Shown here in pieces: positions 12,901-26,112 of a stretch of 64,000 bases of DNA (positions are counted from its first letter, which is position 1; every line of letters begins with the position of its first letter). Under the pieces are notes generated by a model that saw only the letters and a list, made by a program, of their open reading frames with translations, searched no databases and had not been told where the DNA came from. The position numbers and the translations under genes were made by a program. Source of the DNA: Trematomus loennbergii (taxonomy: Eukaryota > Chordata > Actinopteri > Perciformes > Nototheniidae). The stretch is from contig JAAOOA010000399.1 in NCBI GenBank assembly GCA_012861695.1, forward strand, positions 12,320,731-12,384,730, given 5' to 3'.

Positions 12901-14355
12901 ATGAATTCGTCTACAAGTTTAAAAGTGCGCCTGCCGGTGCTTGTTCTGGTGTTTGAGGTTGTTATGATCATTCTTTTTTCTCTTTTTGTAACGTATGATG
13001 ACAATGCCAATGCAAGGCTGCAGAACAATGAGACTAACCCAATGGACAACTCTTTGTATCGAGACTATCCCTACTTTGCTGACGTACAAGTAATGATCTT
13101 TGTAGGCTTCGGCTGTCTGCTCGCCTTCTTCCGATTTTACGGCTTCAGTGGAATGATCTTCAATTTTCTTACAGCTACATTCGCAATCCAGTGGGCGATC
13201 GTGATACAAGGTTTTTTCCAGTTTTACTATGATGGTAAAATTCACCTGGGAGTTGTCAACCTGCTGAATGCAGAGTTTGCCTGTGCCGTTGTGCTCATCT
13301 CTTTCGGAGCCGTTATTGGAAAAACAAGTCCTGTTCAGCTGCTGGTTATGGCTCTGCTGGAAATCCCTATGTTTTCTGTGGTAGAGTGGGCTGTATTGAA
13401 GTACATAAGGATCAATGACGCAGGCGGCTCTATACTTATTCACCTGTTTGCCTGCTACTTTGGTCTAGGCGTGACATTTGTGCTGTACCGCCCGAGCCTG
13501 AATAAGGGACATTCAAAAGAGATCACCAGTTATCAATCGGACATCCTCTCTGTGATGGGGACCTTGTTCCTCTGGGTGTTCTGGCCTTCTTTTAACTCTG
13601 CTCTGACCCTGAAGGGTGACGATCAACACAGAGCAGTACTCCACACTTTTATAGGTCTGACCTCCTCCACTATCACTGCCTTTGCTCTCTCTGCGGTGTT
13701 CAACAAGAGAGGCAAGCTCACAATGGCGGACATTCAGAATGTGACTCTGGCAGGGGGTGTGACTGTTGGGGCTACTGTGGACATGATGATTTCCCCTGTA
13801 GCCGCATACGTCCTGGGCATCATGGGCTGCACCGCCTGTTTCTTTGGATACAGGTACCTGACCCCCTTTATGGCTCGACGCATGAGGATCCAAGACCAGT
13901 GTGGCATTCACAACCTGCACGGACTCACTGGCCTCATTTCATCCACAGCAGGGATCTGTGCCATCCTCCTCGCTACAGAGGAAACCTACGGGCCCAGCAT
14001 GTACCAGATCTTTTCCCATCGTGCTCCACCAGCGGGAGACCCAAAGCTCCTGGAGCTGCAGAAGCTGATTCCCGGGCTGAAGCCGGGCTTGGGACGTACT
14101 GCGCAGGAACAAGCCCTCTACCAGGTGGCAGCTATTTTCGCCACCATCGCAGCATCTGCTGTCGGTGGGCTGCTCACTGGTATGGTCATAAAGCTGCCCT
14201 TCATGGCTTCCCCTTCCGACAAGGACTGCTTTGATGATGATCTCTTCTTTGACGTGCCGTCTGACTTTGACAGCGGACAACAGGGCCTCATAAGCTATGA
14301 TGAAAAGTTACAAATGAGCTCTATTGACACCAAAGAAGTCTCAAAGTCAGTCTAA
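12901..14355 (+). CDS. rhcg: Rh family glycoprotein, C type (ammonia channel), intronless
   Basis: Rh glycoproteins conduct NH3/NH4+ across plasma membranes; Rhcg types serve ammonia excretion in gill and kidney epithelia. The 484-residue protein is one uninterrupted frame with about 11-12 hydrophobic segments, the family's usual size. The twin pore histidines are present (His181 in ILIHLFACYFG, His340 in HNLHG, spaced 159 residues as in human RhCG). So are the two gate phenylalanines (Phe126 in NAEF, Phe231 in WPSFNSA) and the conserved Asp173 in NDAGGS. The loop after the first segment has a glycosylation sequon Asn43-Glu-Thr. The PSDKDCFDDD tail is Rhcg-like rather than Rhbg-like. Vertebrate Rh genes usually have about ten exons, so an intact single exon suggests an old, functional retrocopy; it may correspond to the teleost Rhcg2 or rhcgl1 type. 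The start is supported by the TATA spacing and the family N-terminus. Confidence 0.93.
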   Translation: MNSSTSLKVRLPVLVLVFEVVMIILFSLFVTYDDNANARLQNNETNPMDNSLYRDYPYFADVQVMIFVGFGCLLAFFRFYGFSGMIFNFLTATFAIQWAIVIQGFFQFYYDGKIHLGVVNLLNAEFACAVVLISFGAVIGKTSPVQLLVMALLEIPMFSVVEWAVLKYIRINDAGGSILIHLFACYFGLGVTFVLYRPSLNKGHSKEITSYQSDILSVMGTLFLWVFWPSFNSALTLKGDDQHRAVLHTFIGLTSSTITAFALSAVFNKRGKLTMADIQNVTLAGGVTVGATVDMMISPVAAYVLGIMGCTACFFGYRYLTPFMARRMRIQDQCGIHNLHGLTGLISSTAGICAILLATEETYGPSMYQIFSHRAPPAGDPKLLELQKLIPGLKPGLGRTAQEQALYQVAAIFATIAASAVGGLLTGMVIKLPFMASPSDKDCFDDDLFFDVPSDFDSGQQGLISYDEKLQMSSIDTKEVSKSV

Positions 14356-14546
14356 ATCATTGCATTTTTTTAAATGTGTCACTATGTGAAAATGTTGAAA
14401 TTTGTCACTTTCACAATTCTTAGGCTGTTTACTGTTGTAAGGAAAGTTTTAGTTTTTTTTTCATGAAATTACAAAAGGCAAGTAAAAGTGTAAAATATAA
14501 CCAGGAAAGAAATCTGATTTCAAATTATGTTTTGTATTTCCTTTCA

Positions 14547-14552
14547 AATAAA
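14547..14552 (+). terminator. poly(A) signal of the Rhcg-type gene (second one at 14623-14628)
   Basis: AATAAA lies about 190 bp after the stop codon and is followed by a second AATAAA 76 bp further on. Both fit a short 3' untranslated region. Which one is used cannot be told from sequence. Confidence 0.55.
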
Positions 14553-14628
14553 CGAGTTTAGAAAGTCAATGATGTGTATGTTGTTTTTGAAAACGTCTTG
14601 TTTAAATGTTGTAGCATGATTGAATAAA

Positions 14629-16951
14629 AGCATCTGCCTCATTTAATTTTGTTGTATCTTATCTTACATTTATAACTAATGGTAACTCAATGCTTACTAC
14701 TGCCTCACTGCATTGTTCAACATTGCACTTTGGTATGAACAGCTTTTAGTGACATAACACCAAAAATAATGAAAATGAGCATAAAGAGGGGTGCTTGAAA
14801 GATAGTTAACACATTGAATACCCTTTGTAACAGAAATGGGAGCAGAAGAAAAGTATAAAACGTGAAATTATGAATGACATTTGATATTGCAACATTTCAA
14901 TTTCATATCTGAAACCGCTTTTCAATTTGTAGACCCGATTGAGAAGTCCAGAAACTGTACACCATGACAACAAGCATAGTCAGATAATAATCCTGTAACG
15001 GTTCATTTGATAAAAGAGATATCTTCCTTTTTATCTGTTTTCCTTATTGTTTGTGTGTAAGGTCTGTCGTTTAGATAAGATACCTTTCTTTGTTTCGTAT
15101 CAGTTTTATTATATTTTGATTGTGCATTCAAAGGAGTATCATCAAACGTATGTTGATTTATCAACTCAAAGGAATCTCCTGCTCAATTGAGAACTTTCTC
15201 AGCATTGAACCGTTGGGATTGAATTCAATACCTCCCATGAGATGTCTACTCATCATCAGTACAGGAACAGCACATGTGAATGTATGAGCTAAGATATAAA
15301 CACATTCATTAACACATTTTATCTGGAGGTTTACAAGCCAACGAGAGTGAGTATATTTTATTGACTGTATTTTACGGTGTCCATTACTTCTTTTTTTATG
15401 GCATAGTTTATTTTAAAAGATATCACAATCTTGATACCTGCCACTAATAATAAAGTATATTAGTGACCAACTCATACACTCCTGATAATGACAGGCCTCC
15501 AACCAACCTTTCCAGTGATAAAGCCAGGCTCATGAACTCTTCTTCATCACAAAGGTTATTGATTTACTCTGTAAGCAATTAAGTATTTTACTTTCTACTT
15601 AGTGTATCAATAGATTATTGGGACAGTTTAGCTTTTATATTGCACCTCACTAAAGTAAATCATGTGTTTCTGTTCACAAATGTCCTTAGAAAAGTAATGT
15701 CATTAGTTACAAAGCTTGCACTGTATCTTATGTTAACTGATCTAATATTCCTTATCTAATCAGCGGCATTGGCTAAGCAAAGTTCTATCTAATTTATACG
15801 TAAAATGCATTATATTTAAAGTTCATAAGTCCCAGAGAGCTGATATACTTTGAAGTTGACCGTCATTATCTTTACGTGAAAGTCATTTTATGGAAAATGT
15901 ATTTACTGCTGATAAGTAATAATTGGGCGTAATAAATGAGCACACACATCACTTTTTCAAGAGGATATATCACGTAATATTTCATTGTTATTTTATAGAG
16001 AAAGTGAAGAAAAAGATATGGAAACATAACTGTGTAATTGTAAAATCAGGAGTCATAATGTGGTGTCCAGTGTCTTCAATGCATGACCTCATTTTCTGGA
16101 ACACAATGTATCAATAATAATCATTATAGAAGATTATTATGCTTCCTTAACTGATTTCACTGTCATCATAAATAAGATGTATGATGTCAAATACAAAGTA
16201 CAGACTAAGATAATAGTTTTTCCCAAGAATAGTTTTTCGGCCTTATTGAATGAACAATATGTGTTAAAAGCAATAAGTAAGGTGCGAGTTGAAGTCACTC
16301 TTGTTGTTGTTGAGTTAGATCTGAGTGGTTTAAACATTAATCATCTTATCAAAAAAGGATAACAAAAGGACAAAGAGCTGACATTTGCAGTCTAACACTT
16401 CCTCAGTAATCAGAGGGTCAGCTAAACACTCGTATGATCTTGGTAACTGCAGTTGGTTGTCTGAGCTTCACCGTGCAGATTGATTATGTGTTTTATTTTA
16501 CATTCATCCCATGAAGGGGGAAAGTTTCCACGTGCTCACATTAAATCTCAGTCTCACATGTACATATGAGCATGATTTGGTGACACCACAACTGTTTTGA
16601 AGAGGAAACCTAAAACATAAGGCTGCTACTTTTGGTGGAGAAAAAATATGGGGAACATTATTATTCAAATCAAAGTATTTTAATCATTTAAACATGTGTA
16701 ATAATCCATGTTTGTCATATGCATACTGGTAAACAATTATATGTTTATATGTAGCTTAGAAAGAAAGTAAGTAGGAAATTTACAATCAAATGCTTCATCA
16801 ACACTAGAGCAAGGCAAGTCCAAAAAATGTATTAAACATTTTCTTGGAAAACTGGATACATTTTATTATTGTGCCTGGGCCTTCACTACTTCACCGCAGA
16901 AAGGCTGTCATATTTGATGTAATGACAGACAACAAACAGTGCCCTCCAGTG
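14629..16951. other. intergenic between the Rhcg-type gene and sit1
   Basis: AT-rich DNA without a convincing exon, RNA gene or complete transposon. The open frames here are short and lack domain features. Confidence 0.5.
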
Positions 16952-16959
16952 GTGGGGGG

Positions 16960-17546
16960 CAGGGACGTGCACAGACATTTTGGGGGGCAGGTGCTCAAGT
17001 GAGAAAAAGGGTATTTCCCATAATCATTTATAAAGAAATGTTTTAAAACAAAAAGTTAAATATAGTTGCACATCTCTGACTTACTGACCAATTTATTTTT
17101 AATACCCTCACACTCACGCAATTGTTTAATACTCAACAGAATTCTACAAAATAATCAGCTAACACAGAGACAATGGTCTTCTTTAGTATTCACAATGCAC
17201 AAGAGCAGACAACAAACTAGTACAATTAATAGTTATTACATGAGCAGGGAGGGGGGCAGTCCGCCCCTGGTCTGAAGTGACTGCCGATGACTGTCCGCAC
17301 CGCTGTGCAGGAGACGTGGAGGGAGGGAGGGTAGAGAGAGCATCGGAACTTCACAGTCTAATCTCCCGACCTGATATTTTAATCTTGTATTCAATCAATA
17401 TATTTTTGGAAAGGGAAACTGTGCGCAAACAGCAGTAGATTCATTTATAAAAAATAAAAAAAATGGGGGGAAAGGGCACTTTCTCTGGAGGAAGAAAAAG
17501 GGCAGGGGCTCAAGCCCACTTTGATGTCTATGTGTGCACGTGCCTG
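16960..17546. mobile_element. non-autonomous hAT element with 8-bp target duplication
   Basis: The left end CAGGGACGTGCACAGACAT is mirrored at the right, read inward, by CAGGCACGTGCACACATAGA. The next inner block is shared too (gtgctcaagtgagaaaaaggg against ggcttgagcccctgccctttttc inverted). The 8 bases gtgggggg flank it on both sides (16952-16959 and 17547-17554). Length is 587 bp with no transposase. Its right edge is only 38 bp beyond the sit1 stop codon, so it forms most of that gene's likely 3' untranslated region. Confidence 0.85.
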
Positions 17547-17584
17547 GTGGGGGGTCAGCCTGCACAAAGAGCATTGATGGCCTC

Positions 17585-20500
17585 TCAGAGATGGTTGGCG
17601 TAATCTTCTCTGCTGTCTGCAGGGTTGACGGTTTTGGTGCGTTGGTTTTGCACAGAGGCATACAGATCAGACACGTTGGAAACAAAGTCAGGTTTGCCTT
17701 CATCTTCCTTCTCTGACTCTGAGGGCTGCTCTAAATGAACTACATCTGAGTACTGTATCTGTGGAGAGCTGCGGCCCGACTGCTGCCTGGGAGGCTTCAG
17801 GGTCAGGTTAGCATAGCAGTCCTGAGTACTGGACTGGAGGGAGAAGCAAAACACAGTTATATTATGTCTTCACCAAATAATTATATTCCTAGGTTTATAG
17901 TTTTGCAAATAACAATCATTTGTACAACTTTTTCAAAGACTTCTACCTAAATAATTAAAATTCAAACACTCTACCTGTGAGGTAGGATCAACTCCTGTGA
18001 ACAAAGCTGTGCCTGTTGAAAACAACATCACACTGTAATGGGACTCAGTTGAAGGCGTTGTATGGAAATAGACACATGTGAAATGCACTTACTTGTTGCG
18101 ATGAGGCCAATGTTTCCATAAATAGGATTATCTTCCATCTGTCTTGAGCTCAGCCTTAATTTGGAGAAAGTAAAAGGATATTTTGTTTTTATTATATATT
18201 TTCACTTTTGGCAATGACATCTGACAATGCAGACCGTTATAGGAGATGATGTTGCCTTTTCTTTAATATATAAGCCACATACCTTCTTCTTGTCCTTTGT
18301 TTACATAATCCTTTTCCTGTCGCAGTATAAAAAAACGACACTCACCATCAGATACAGAAAATACATTTTCTTTCATTGGATTATGAACTAGCAAATAATG
18401 AAATGACTGTACCTGAGCAACATTTTGACACCCAGCAAAAAATATTCAAAGCTATTGAGAGGACCAGCATCGCGCTGATAACATAAAACAGCAGCTGAAA
18501 CTGCATGCACCTCCAGTCTACAGAAACTGAGAAAATGAATGATATTTATTATGGATTAATACAAATAACTGAATACACACTCCTAATGATTATAATCTTC
18601 TTCTTTTTTATATAATTGGTGTTGGATTTGTTTCTCCACCAAAAAGTTATGCTACTTGATTTATAAAATCATCAATTTAGATTGAAAAATCCAGAATCTA
18701 AAATGTGGATGTCCAAATATTTACTTTTTAAAGTTTAAAGGTGGGGTAGGTAAGTTTGAGAAACCGGCTCGAGATCGCTAGAATTTGAAAATACACAACC
18801 GGAGAAAATCTGCCACTTCCTTATAGAGCCCCTCCTCCAACACACACGAACGCGCACATGACCAATGAGGGCACGAGATAAGTTTGTGCACAGATGGAAG
18901 GCTGACAGGCAGGTAGGCCATCCAGTTATTTTAGCCGGGCCGGCTAAAATGATTGGTCGTGCTTTTTACAGTACTACGGCTTCCACAGATGACATTTTTT
19001 TATGGATTTTTTGTCAAAGCACTTAAGATATTCATTGCTATCGGGATGTTAAGAGCATTCCATGGAATATAACAAAAAGTGTATCTCGAGCCGGTTTCTC
19101 AAACTTACCTACCCCACCTTTAACTGACCAATCTCTAGAGGCCCCAAGTTTCCATAACCTTACCACATTTAAATTGTGTGAGGAAACCAAATGATTTGAG
19201 ATAACCTCTGCAGATATGAAAACGGGGTGGGGGTGCCAAGGCAAGTTTATTTTCAGGCCACATTTCCATCACTAAGACAGTTGAAGGATCATAATGATAA
19301 CAATAACACACCAAAGACATTACAGTATAAAATACTTTTAAAGGAACAAAACATCTTGATAATGCTGTGAAATATGTGTCCAATCTCAAAGTCAGTATAC
19401 AAAAAATGAATCAGACACAATCCATGTCAAAGCCGATGCCCATTCTCATTATAAGGGTAGGTACCGTGTTGCAAATTGAGCACAGTGCATCTTCTTGTTC
19501 ACAAATCTCTCCCTGAGTCATATGGCTGGGTTTGTCATATGGAGTGCAATGGTAACTAAAAAAGGTTTGATAGAAAGATAACACAGAAGTGGTTCCCTTG
19601 AGCAACAGATTTACACCACCTGTGTGCATTCATTGCATGTATCTGCTCAGTCGCCTGCTGCGGAAAATGTGGTTTGTACCGAGACGCTTGCACAATGCAG
19701 TAGGTTTATTTTTGCAAGAAGACATGCTGAGCAAAACACACTGGATGCGTTTCCTACTTCGAAAAAACATTTGCAACGCTTTGTTTCGGTCCAACATACC
19801 CAAGATTAACATTTCACTGAACATATCTTGCATATCTTGTCACTACACTTTCTTCATCCTCCCCACAACATTTATAAATAAGATTCCCATTCAAAATAAT
19901 TTGTCCCTTGCAATCACTTTTTCCATCACAAAAGTCTCTCTCTGACAAAGACCATAAATCCATATGAGAGATGAAGAAATTGGTGAAAATGTTAATGCAC
20001 TTATTTTCTCAAATGTAACTTTTCTGCTCTGCATAAAACCTCTAAATCTACATGCATGCTTCCCTGCAGTACCTTGTAGTTATTTTTGACAAACAAACAA
20101 ACAAAGACTCACCATGTCAGTCTATAGCCAAAAATAACACAACTGAAATCAAACTAATCAAAACATCCTTAAATGTAAACAATTAATGTACAGAATATAT
20201 AAATCAAATAAGTATTTAAAATCCCAAGCAAAGCATCCTGGAAGGAGAGTATTATTTCTATTTGGGTGCCTATCATTTGTTTCAGTTTAAGTGTTTTTTT
20301 TTAATCCACATTTGTTTCTAGTTTATTTAAACAGGCTGTTGACTGTGTTTCACTAACCACCTTCACTTAGTTGCAGGTCATTTAGAGAGTTTCTGAAAGG
20401 AGTAATGAGACCACATTGTTCGGGTGAGACTTTACTGCTAATACCATGTAAATATATGTCACAAGTAAAAGCCGTACATTTAAATGTAAGTTAAGTTATC

Positions 20501-20719
20501 CAAGTATAATCAACATGTGTACTTATTATTTCCTGGCAATAAACTCAAAAATAAAGAGGATTGCTCAAGTCTCCAAAATCGAAATATATCATGTGGACAA
20601 AGTCATACCTGTACTTCTATCTCACATCAACCTCATCGTCATTCAAATTTAGATGATCCTTTCTAAAGCTTCTATCAAGACTTACCAGATCCAAATGTGC
20701 AATTGCAATAATCAGCCAT
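17585..20719 (-). CDS. sit1: signaling threshold-regulating transmembrane adaptor 1 (SIT)
   Basis: SIT is a small lymphocyte membrane adaptor whose tyrosine motifs recruit SHP2 and Grb2 and tune antigen-receptor signals. Coding exons on the minus strand: 20719-20686, 18526-18413, 18316-18283, 18154-18093, 18012-17975 and 17833-17585. All are GT-AG and frame-consistent, giving 176 residues (human about 196). The tiny ectodomain MADYCNCTFGS has a glycosylation sequon Asn6-Cys-Thr, where human SIT also has DNCT. One transmembrane helix (about residues 21-43) is followed by basic and Cys residues. The tail carries NPIYGNI (Tyr73, Grb2-type YxN), CYANLTLKPP (Tyr101), the ITIM IQYSDVV (Tyr122), DLYASV (Tyr152) and EDYANHL (Tyr172), in the same order and spacing style as human SIT. 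The start sits in a good GCCATGG context. Exon 1 is inferred from phase and the sequon. A TTAA-flanked MITE lies in intron 1. Confidence 0.85.
18739..19119 (+). mobile_element. TTAA-flanked MITE, copy 1 (sit1 intron 1)
   Basis: A 381-bp element beginning AGGTGGGGTAGGTAAGTTTG and ending in its inverse, with TIRs of nearly 40 bp that include GAAACCGGCTCGAGA. TTAA lies immediately outside both ends (18735-18738 and 19120-19123), as in piggyBac-type insertion. It has no coding capacity. The same family recurs as a fragment at about 25619-25783 and as a full copy at 52130-52508 in the opposite orientation. Confidence 0.85.
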
Positions 20720-22430
20720 GGCATTGAAGCTTTAATCAGGAACAATTCACTCACGATGTTTGTCTCTCCTCTATTATAAATGTGAAAAAGACTACAGCAT
20801 CTGTTGCATGTTTATCCTCTGGGTGTGATGTCGCTCGAGAAGGTTTTTTTTTTTTTCACGTTGCAGGATGTGTGCTTCTGCAGAAAACCACAAACTGTTT
20901 TTAGATTGAGAATAACATCAAGGTAACACAGAGAGAGAGACTGGAATGAATATTATTGAATCAACCTATTTTTACTGAAATGTCAAGGGGGAAATTCCTT
21001 GTATGTAATGTCAAAGTTAAAAGTTGACGTACTATATTGTACCATTAAACTTAATATGTATTATTTAGTAAGAAACACCATTTATTGGGTTAATTAACCC
21101 TCCATCTTCAATTAAACAGGATATACATATGTCAAATAAAATGATGCATTAACTCAGGGGTGGCCAAACCTTTTTTGTGCTGGGCTATAGACAGGCCAGT
21201 GACCGGCCAAAAAACAGAAAATGCAGAGTTTCTAAAGATTCACACTGCCATAGAAAATCTGTGTCTCCATACCAGTAACCCATGTGCCCATAGAGAAATT
21301 ATTATCTTTCAAAATAACTACCCAACACTACCGCAGTTTAGTGTTGCCATTACATTGTTTTTTTAGTGTGCTGCTCTTAAATTTAGACTGTGAGCAGCTA
21401 GGACAAAAATAAACTAATTACAATCACTGAGACAAGCCAAGTGTGAAGGAAAAATGATGTTATCGCCTTCAAATGCAGCACAAGAGTGAGATAATGTTGA
21501 TTTGTTTAACTTTTATTATGGTTACCTTCATGAAACGGAAGTAAACCTCTTTTTATAGGTTGACTTGCTAAACCTGGGCTGCAGCAGGCCAATATATTAG
21601 CCTCTGTAAAACAATATGGAGGTAGATGTCCCCATGGAGTATAGATCTATTCAAAACCTGTGAACTAGTATCCTGGATTGAAGTCCTGTTCTGGTTTAAA
21701 CATATTTAAGAAATATTGTTTACATGGACCACAGTTAAAGGATCTCCATTATGCTCATTTTCAGGTTCATATTTGTATTTTGTGCCTCTACTGTGACATG
21801 TTTGCTGTTCAAAAAGCTCTTTATTTCTCTCATACGGCCTGTGCTGCAGCACCTCTTTTCACCCTCTGTCTGAAACCAGAGCCCAGTCTGCTCTGATTGG
21901 TTAGCTGGCCGGCTCTGTTGTGATTAGTAAACCTCTTAGAGATGTTTGTCATCTATGCATTTATCAGATCGTTTAGATATTTGAGTGCTCTTAACAATCT
22001 AATCATTTGAATATAAAGCCAAGGGAGATAACAGTCTAGCCTCTGCTATTTTGATTACTTCACTGTAGTTTTCTCATAGTAAAATGTTCTTACATGCACA
22101 CTGCACACCTTATTTTTTAATCATTTGCGATGAATATCCTTTCAGTGAAGTGGCAGCTCGGACCTGACACGTCCTCCAGCTGCTTCTCAGGTCTGTTTTA
22201 ACACATCCCACCCACCAACACTGGATGAGTGGCTTCCTGCGTGGCGTGTGGGCTCCTATAGGTCAAGTCATGTCCTCCTTCACATGATGATGCACAGTTA
22301 TTTAAAGAGATCGATCTGTAGACAAGGATCTGGGAGTTTTAGGCTTTACCAGAGGAAGCTGTGCACATATGACACTCAATGGTTTAACATGATGGGTTTA
22401 AAAAAACTGCTCATCTTGGTAACAGCTTGT
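20720..22430. other. upstream of sit1; intergenic with dispersed repeats
   Basis: This includes the probable sit1 promoter side (20720-21100, no TATA recognised). A sequence starting TTAAAGGATCTCCATTATGC at 21735 belongs to a repeat type found again at 54993. A CAGGGGTGGCCAAAC start near 21156 looks like a hAT end, but its partner was not found. No gene was recognised. Confidence 0.45.
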
Positions 22431-22439
22431 TATATCTCT

Positions 22440-23880
<1,441 letters not shown>

Positions 23881-23894
23881 AAAGGACTCTCTTA

Positions 23895-25036
23895 CCCCAT
23901 TCACACCAACGGTGTTTCGGGGCCGGTTCGGTGCTGGTGCTTGAAAAGCACCGGGTTTTCCTGTTCACACCGCAGCGGAGCAGCCTCTAAGCTCCGGAAT
24001 CCGGTTCGTTTCGAGCACCAAAAAGTTGTCCGTCTAGAAGCAAGAACCGCATACGTCACGCTTACGTCGGAGGGGGGCGAGATTAACCTGAGCTAACAGT
24101 TAAGGCGAGTACGGCAAATAAAAGTTGTAACAAGCAGTAGTGCTGAGCAAAGTGACTAGAACGCAACCACACACTTGTAAAAAAAAACACGCTTTATAAA
24201 GTCAGGCAACACTAACCAGGCTTCGTGTGATTCTGTTTATTTGTACCTTACTTTGACCATCCGTTCGCTGTTATTGGTCATTGTGGAGAGCAGGCAGACG
24301 TTTTGTTTGTTATTATAGCAGCTATCGGATGGAATCAATACATGGGCTGCACAGGTTGTCATGTCCGACTATCACAAGTAGAATCATAATGAAAAATACG
24401 TCGGTAAAAAGTGCCTGTAGAAATCGGCTTAGCAAGTAGTCAGTTTAGCTTCGGTTGCTATGCTAACATCACCCATGTTATACCAGAGAAACTTTCATAA
24501 CAGCGTTGTGATGCCAAACAGCGTCAATTCAGACTGACACCAAACAGCGTCAATTCAGACTGACACACATTCACTTAAGGGGAACTGGGGATATGTATCA
24601 GCTGCTTGTGTGACAGTCAGACAGTGAATACTTTAGAGCCGTGTGAGCTAACCCGGAGCTAACGGGAGAATACACTCGTGGAAGAGCAGCCAGCCAGCAC
24701 TGCAGCGGTCGGTAAATGCCGCTGAAACACATTAATAAACAATGAACCACGGCACTCTGGAGAAAAGTATAAGGTTGGAGAAGTCGTTATTTAATTTAAT
24801 CTGGCTTCGTATGATTAAAAGCAACGCAGTCCCCGGCCCGTTGTTGTTGTGAGGTGAGCTCCGTTGGGGAGAAAATCAGCGACGTAAACTGTGACGTCAT
24901 GACGCAGCAGCGGCAGCACCAGTCGGTCTCTGAGCGGTGTGAAAAGAGCCGGAGCTAAACCGAAGTACCGGTTCCGAACCTGAAAAGCTCTAGCACGGAG
25001 CTTGAACCGGAGTTGCGTTGGTGTGAAAGGGGTATC
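23895..25036. mobile_element. large MITE with CCCC(A/T)TTCACACCAACG ends
   Basis: The left end CCCCATTCACACCAACG and the right end, inverted, CCCCTTTCACACCAACG match at 16 of 17 bases. They are followed on both sides by related GGTTCGG/CCGGTTC words. TA lies just outside each end (23893-23894 and 25037-25038). The element is about 1.14 kb. It contains a perfect 26-bp tandem duplication at 24514-24539 and 24540-24565 (unit starting ccaaacagcgtcaattc). No transposase was seen. Confidence 0.75.
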
Positions 25037-25073
25037 TGAGTGTTTAGATAGTTAACTTTAGTCTAAGTTATCT

Positions 25074-25783
25074 CAGTGGGTCTCAAACGGTTTGGTCACA
25101 AATTATTCAAAAGATTATTTCCGCGGCACACCTTCATATGATCATTATAGTTATTAAAAAAAAGAGAATAAAGGAAAAACAGTTATGAAATACTATATGG
25201 CAGTAAAACAAGAATAGAGTTTAAAAGGGGAGTGATTAGTAAAATATCCATAAAGAAAAAAAAGTACATCTGTTTACAGTTCTGCTTCATATGGGTGTTG
25301 AGAGAGGTATCCATAGATCTCTTCATTTTGCTCTCAAAGTGCACCAGATTGATGCATTTAACTTCAATATTTAAAAAAAAATCTTCCCGGGGGAGCATCC
25401 CCCCCGGACCCCCCTCGAGGAGGTGAGCCCCCCCACTCATAAAAAATACCACTTTACCCCTGCCTATATGCCGTGAGCTGATTATCGAGCCTTCATTGTA
25501 ACAGTCGCGGGTGTATTGTGTGTGTGCGTGTGGGGAGTGTTGCAGTAAAAAATGCCACTGTAGTGCCGCCGCCACTGTGGGCTAAGCCCCGAATGTTTTC
25601 AGGTCCAGGCGACGCCCCTGGTCGTGCTTTTTACAGTAGGCTATTACTGCTTCCACAGATTACATTTTTGTATGGATTTTTTGTCAAAGCACTTAAGATA
25701 TTCATTGCTATCGGGATGTTAAGAGCATTCCATGGAATATAACAAAAAGTGTATCTCGAGCCGGTTTCTCAAACGTACCTTTA
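25074..25783. mobile_element. composite: hAT-like fragment inserted in TTAA-MITE copy 2
   Basis: It begins with CAGTGGGTCTCAAACGG, a hAT-like end, and has a CAGGGGCGTCGCC-type end (inverted) at 25620. From 25619 to 25783 it is the 3' half of the MITE seen at 18739, including the run ggatgttaagagcattcc and the end TTTAA. The left half of that MITE is missing. The precise nesting is unclear. Confidence 0.55.
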
Positions 25784-26112
25784 ATAATAAAACCGATTAT
25801 ATAAACACCTCGTGTAAATTATAATGTTTGCTCTATTAACCTTTATCCAATGCATTTGTCTAGCTCATTGTCTATATGGTGGTACACATCCCCAGGAGAC
25901 TTGTGATATAAAATGTATTGTAAAAAAGGTTATTCACAAAACTTTAAAACACATACTCAACCAACCAACCCACTGAAGCTCTGGTAGTGAGCCCTCCCTC
26001 CTGCCCACAGCAGGCGGGTCTTCGCTCCCCTTGTCCCGCCTCTTCCCCGCAGCTATCCTCTCCTCTCCTGAACGCTGATGTGTTACTAACTTCAGCCTAC
26101 AACTCTGCAAAA

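Noticed and set aside
12919..14280. Minus-strand open frames of 113-174 codons across the Rh gene.
   Set aside because: Antisense shadows of the strongly supported plus-strand frame; no domain features or splice logic.
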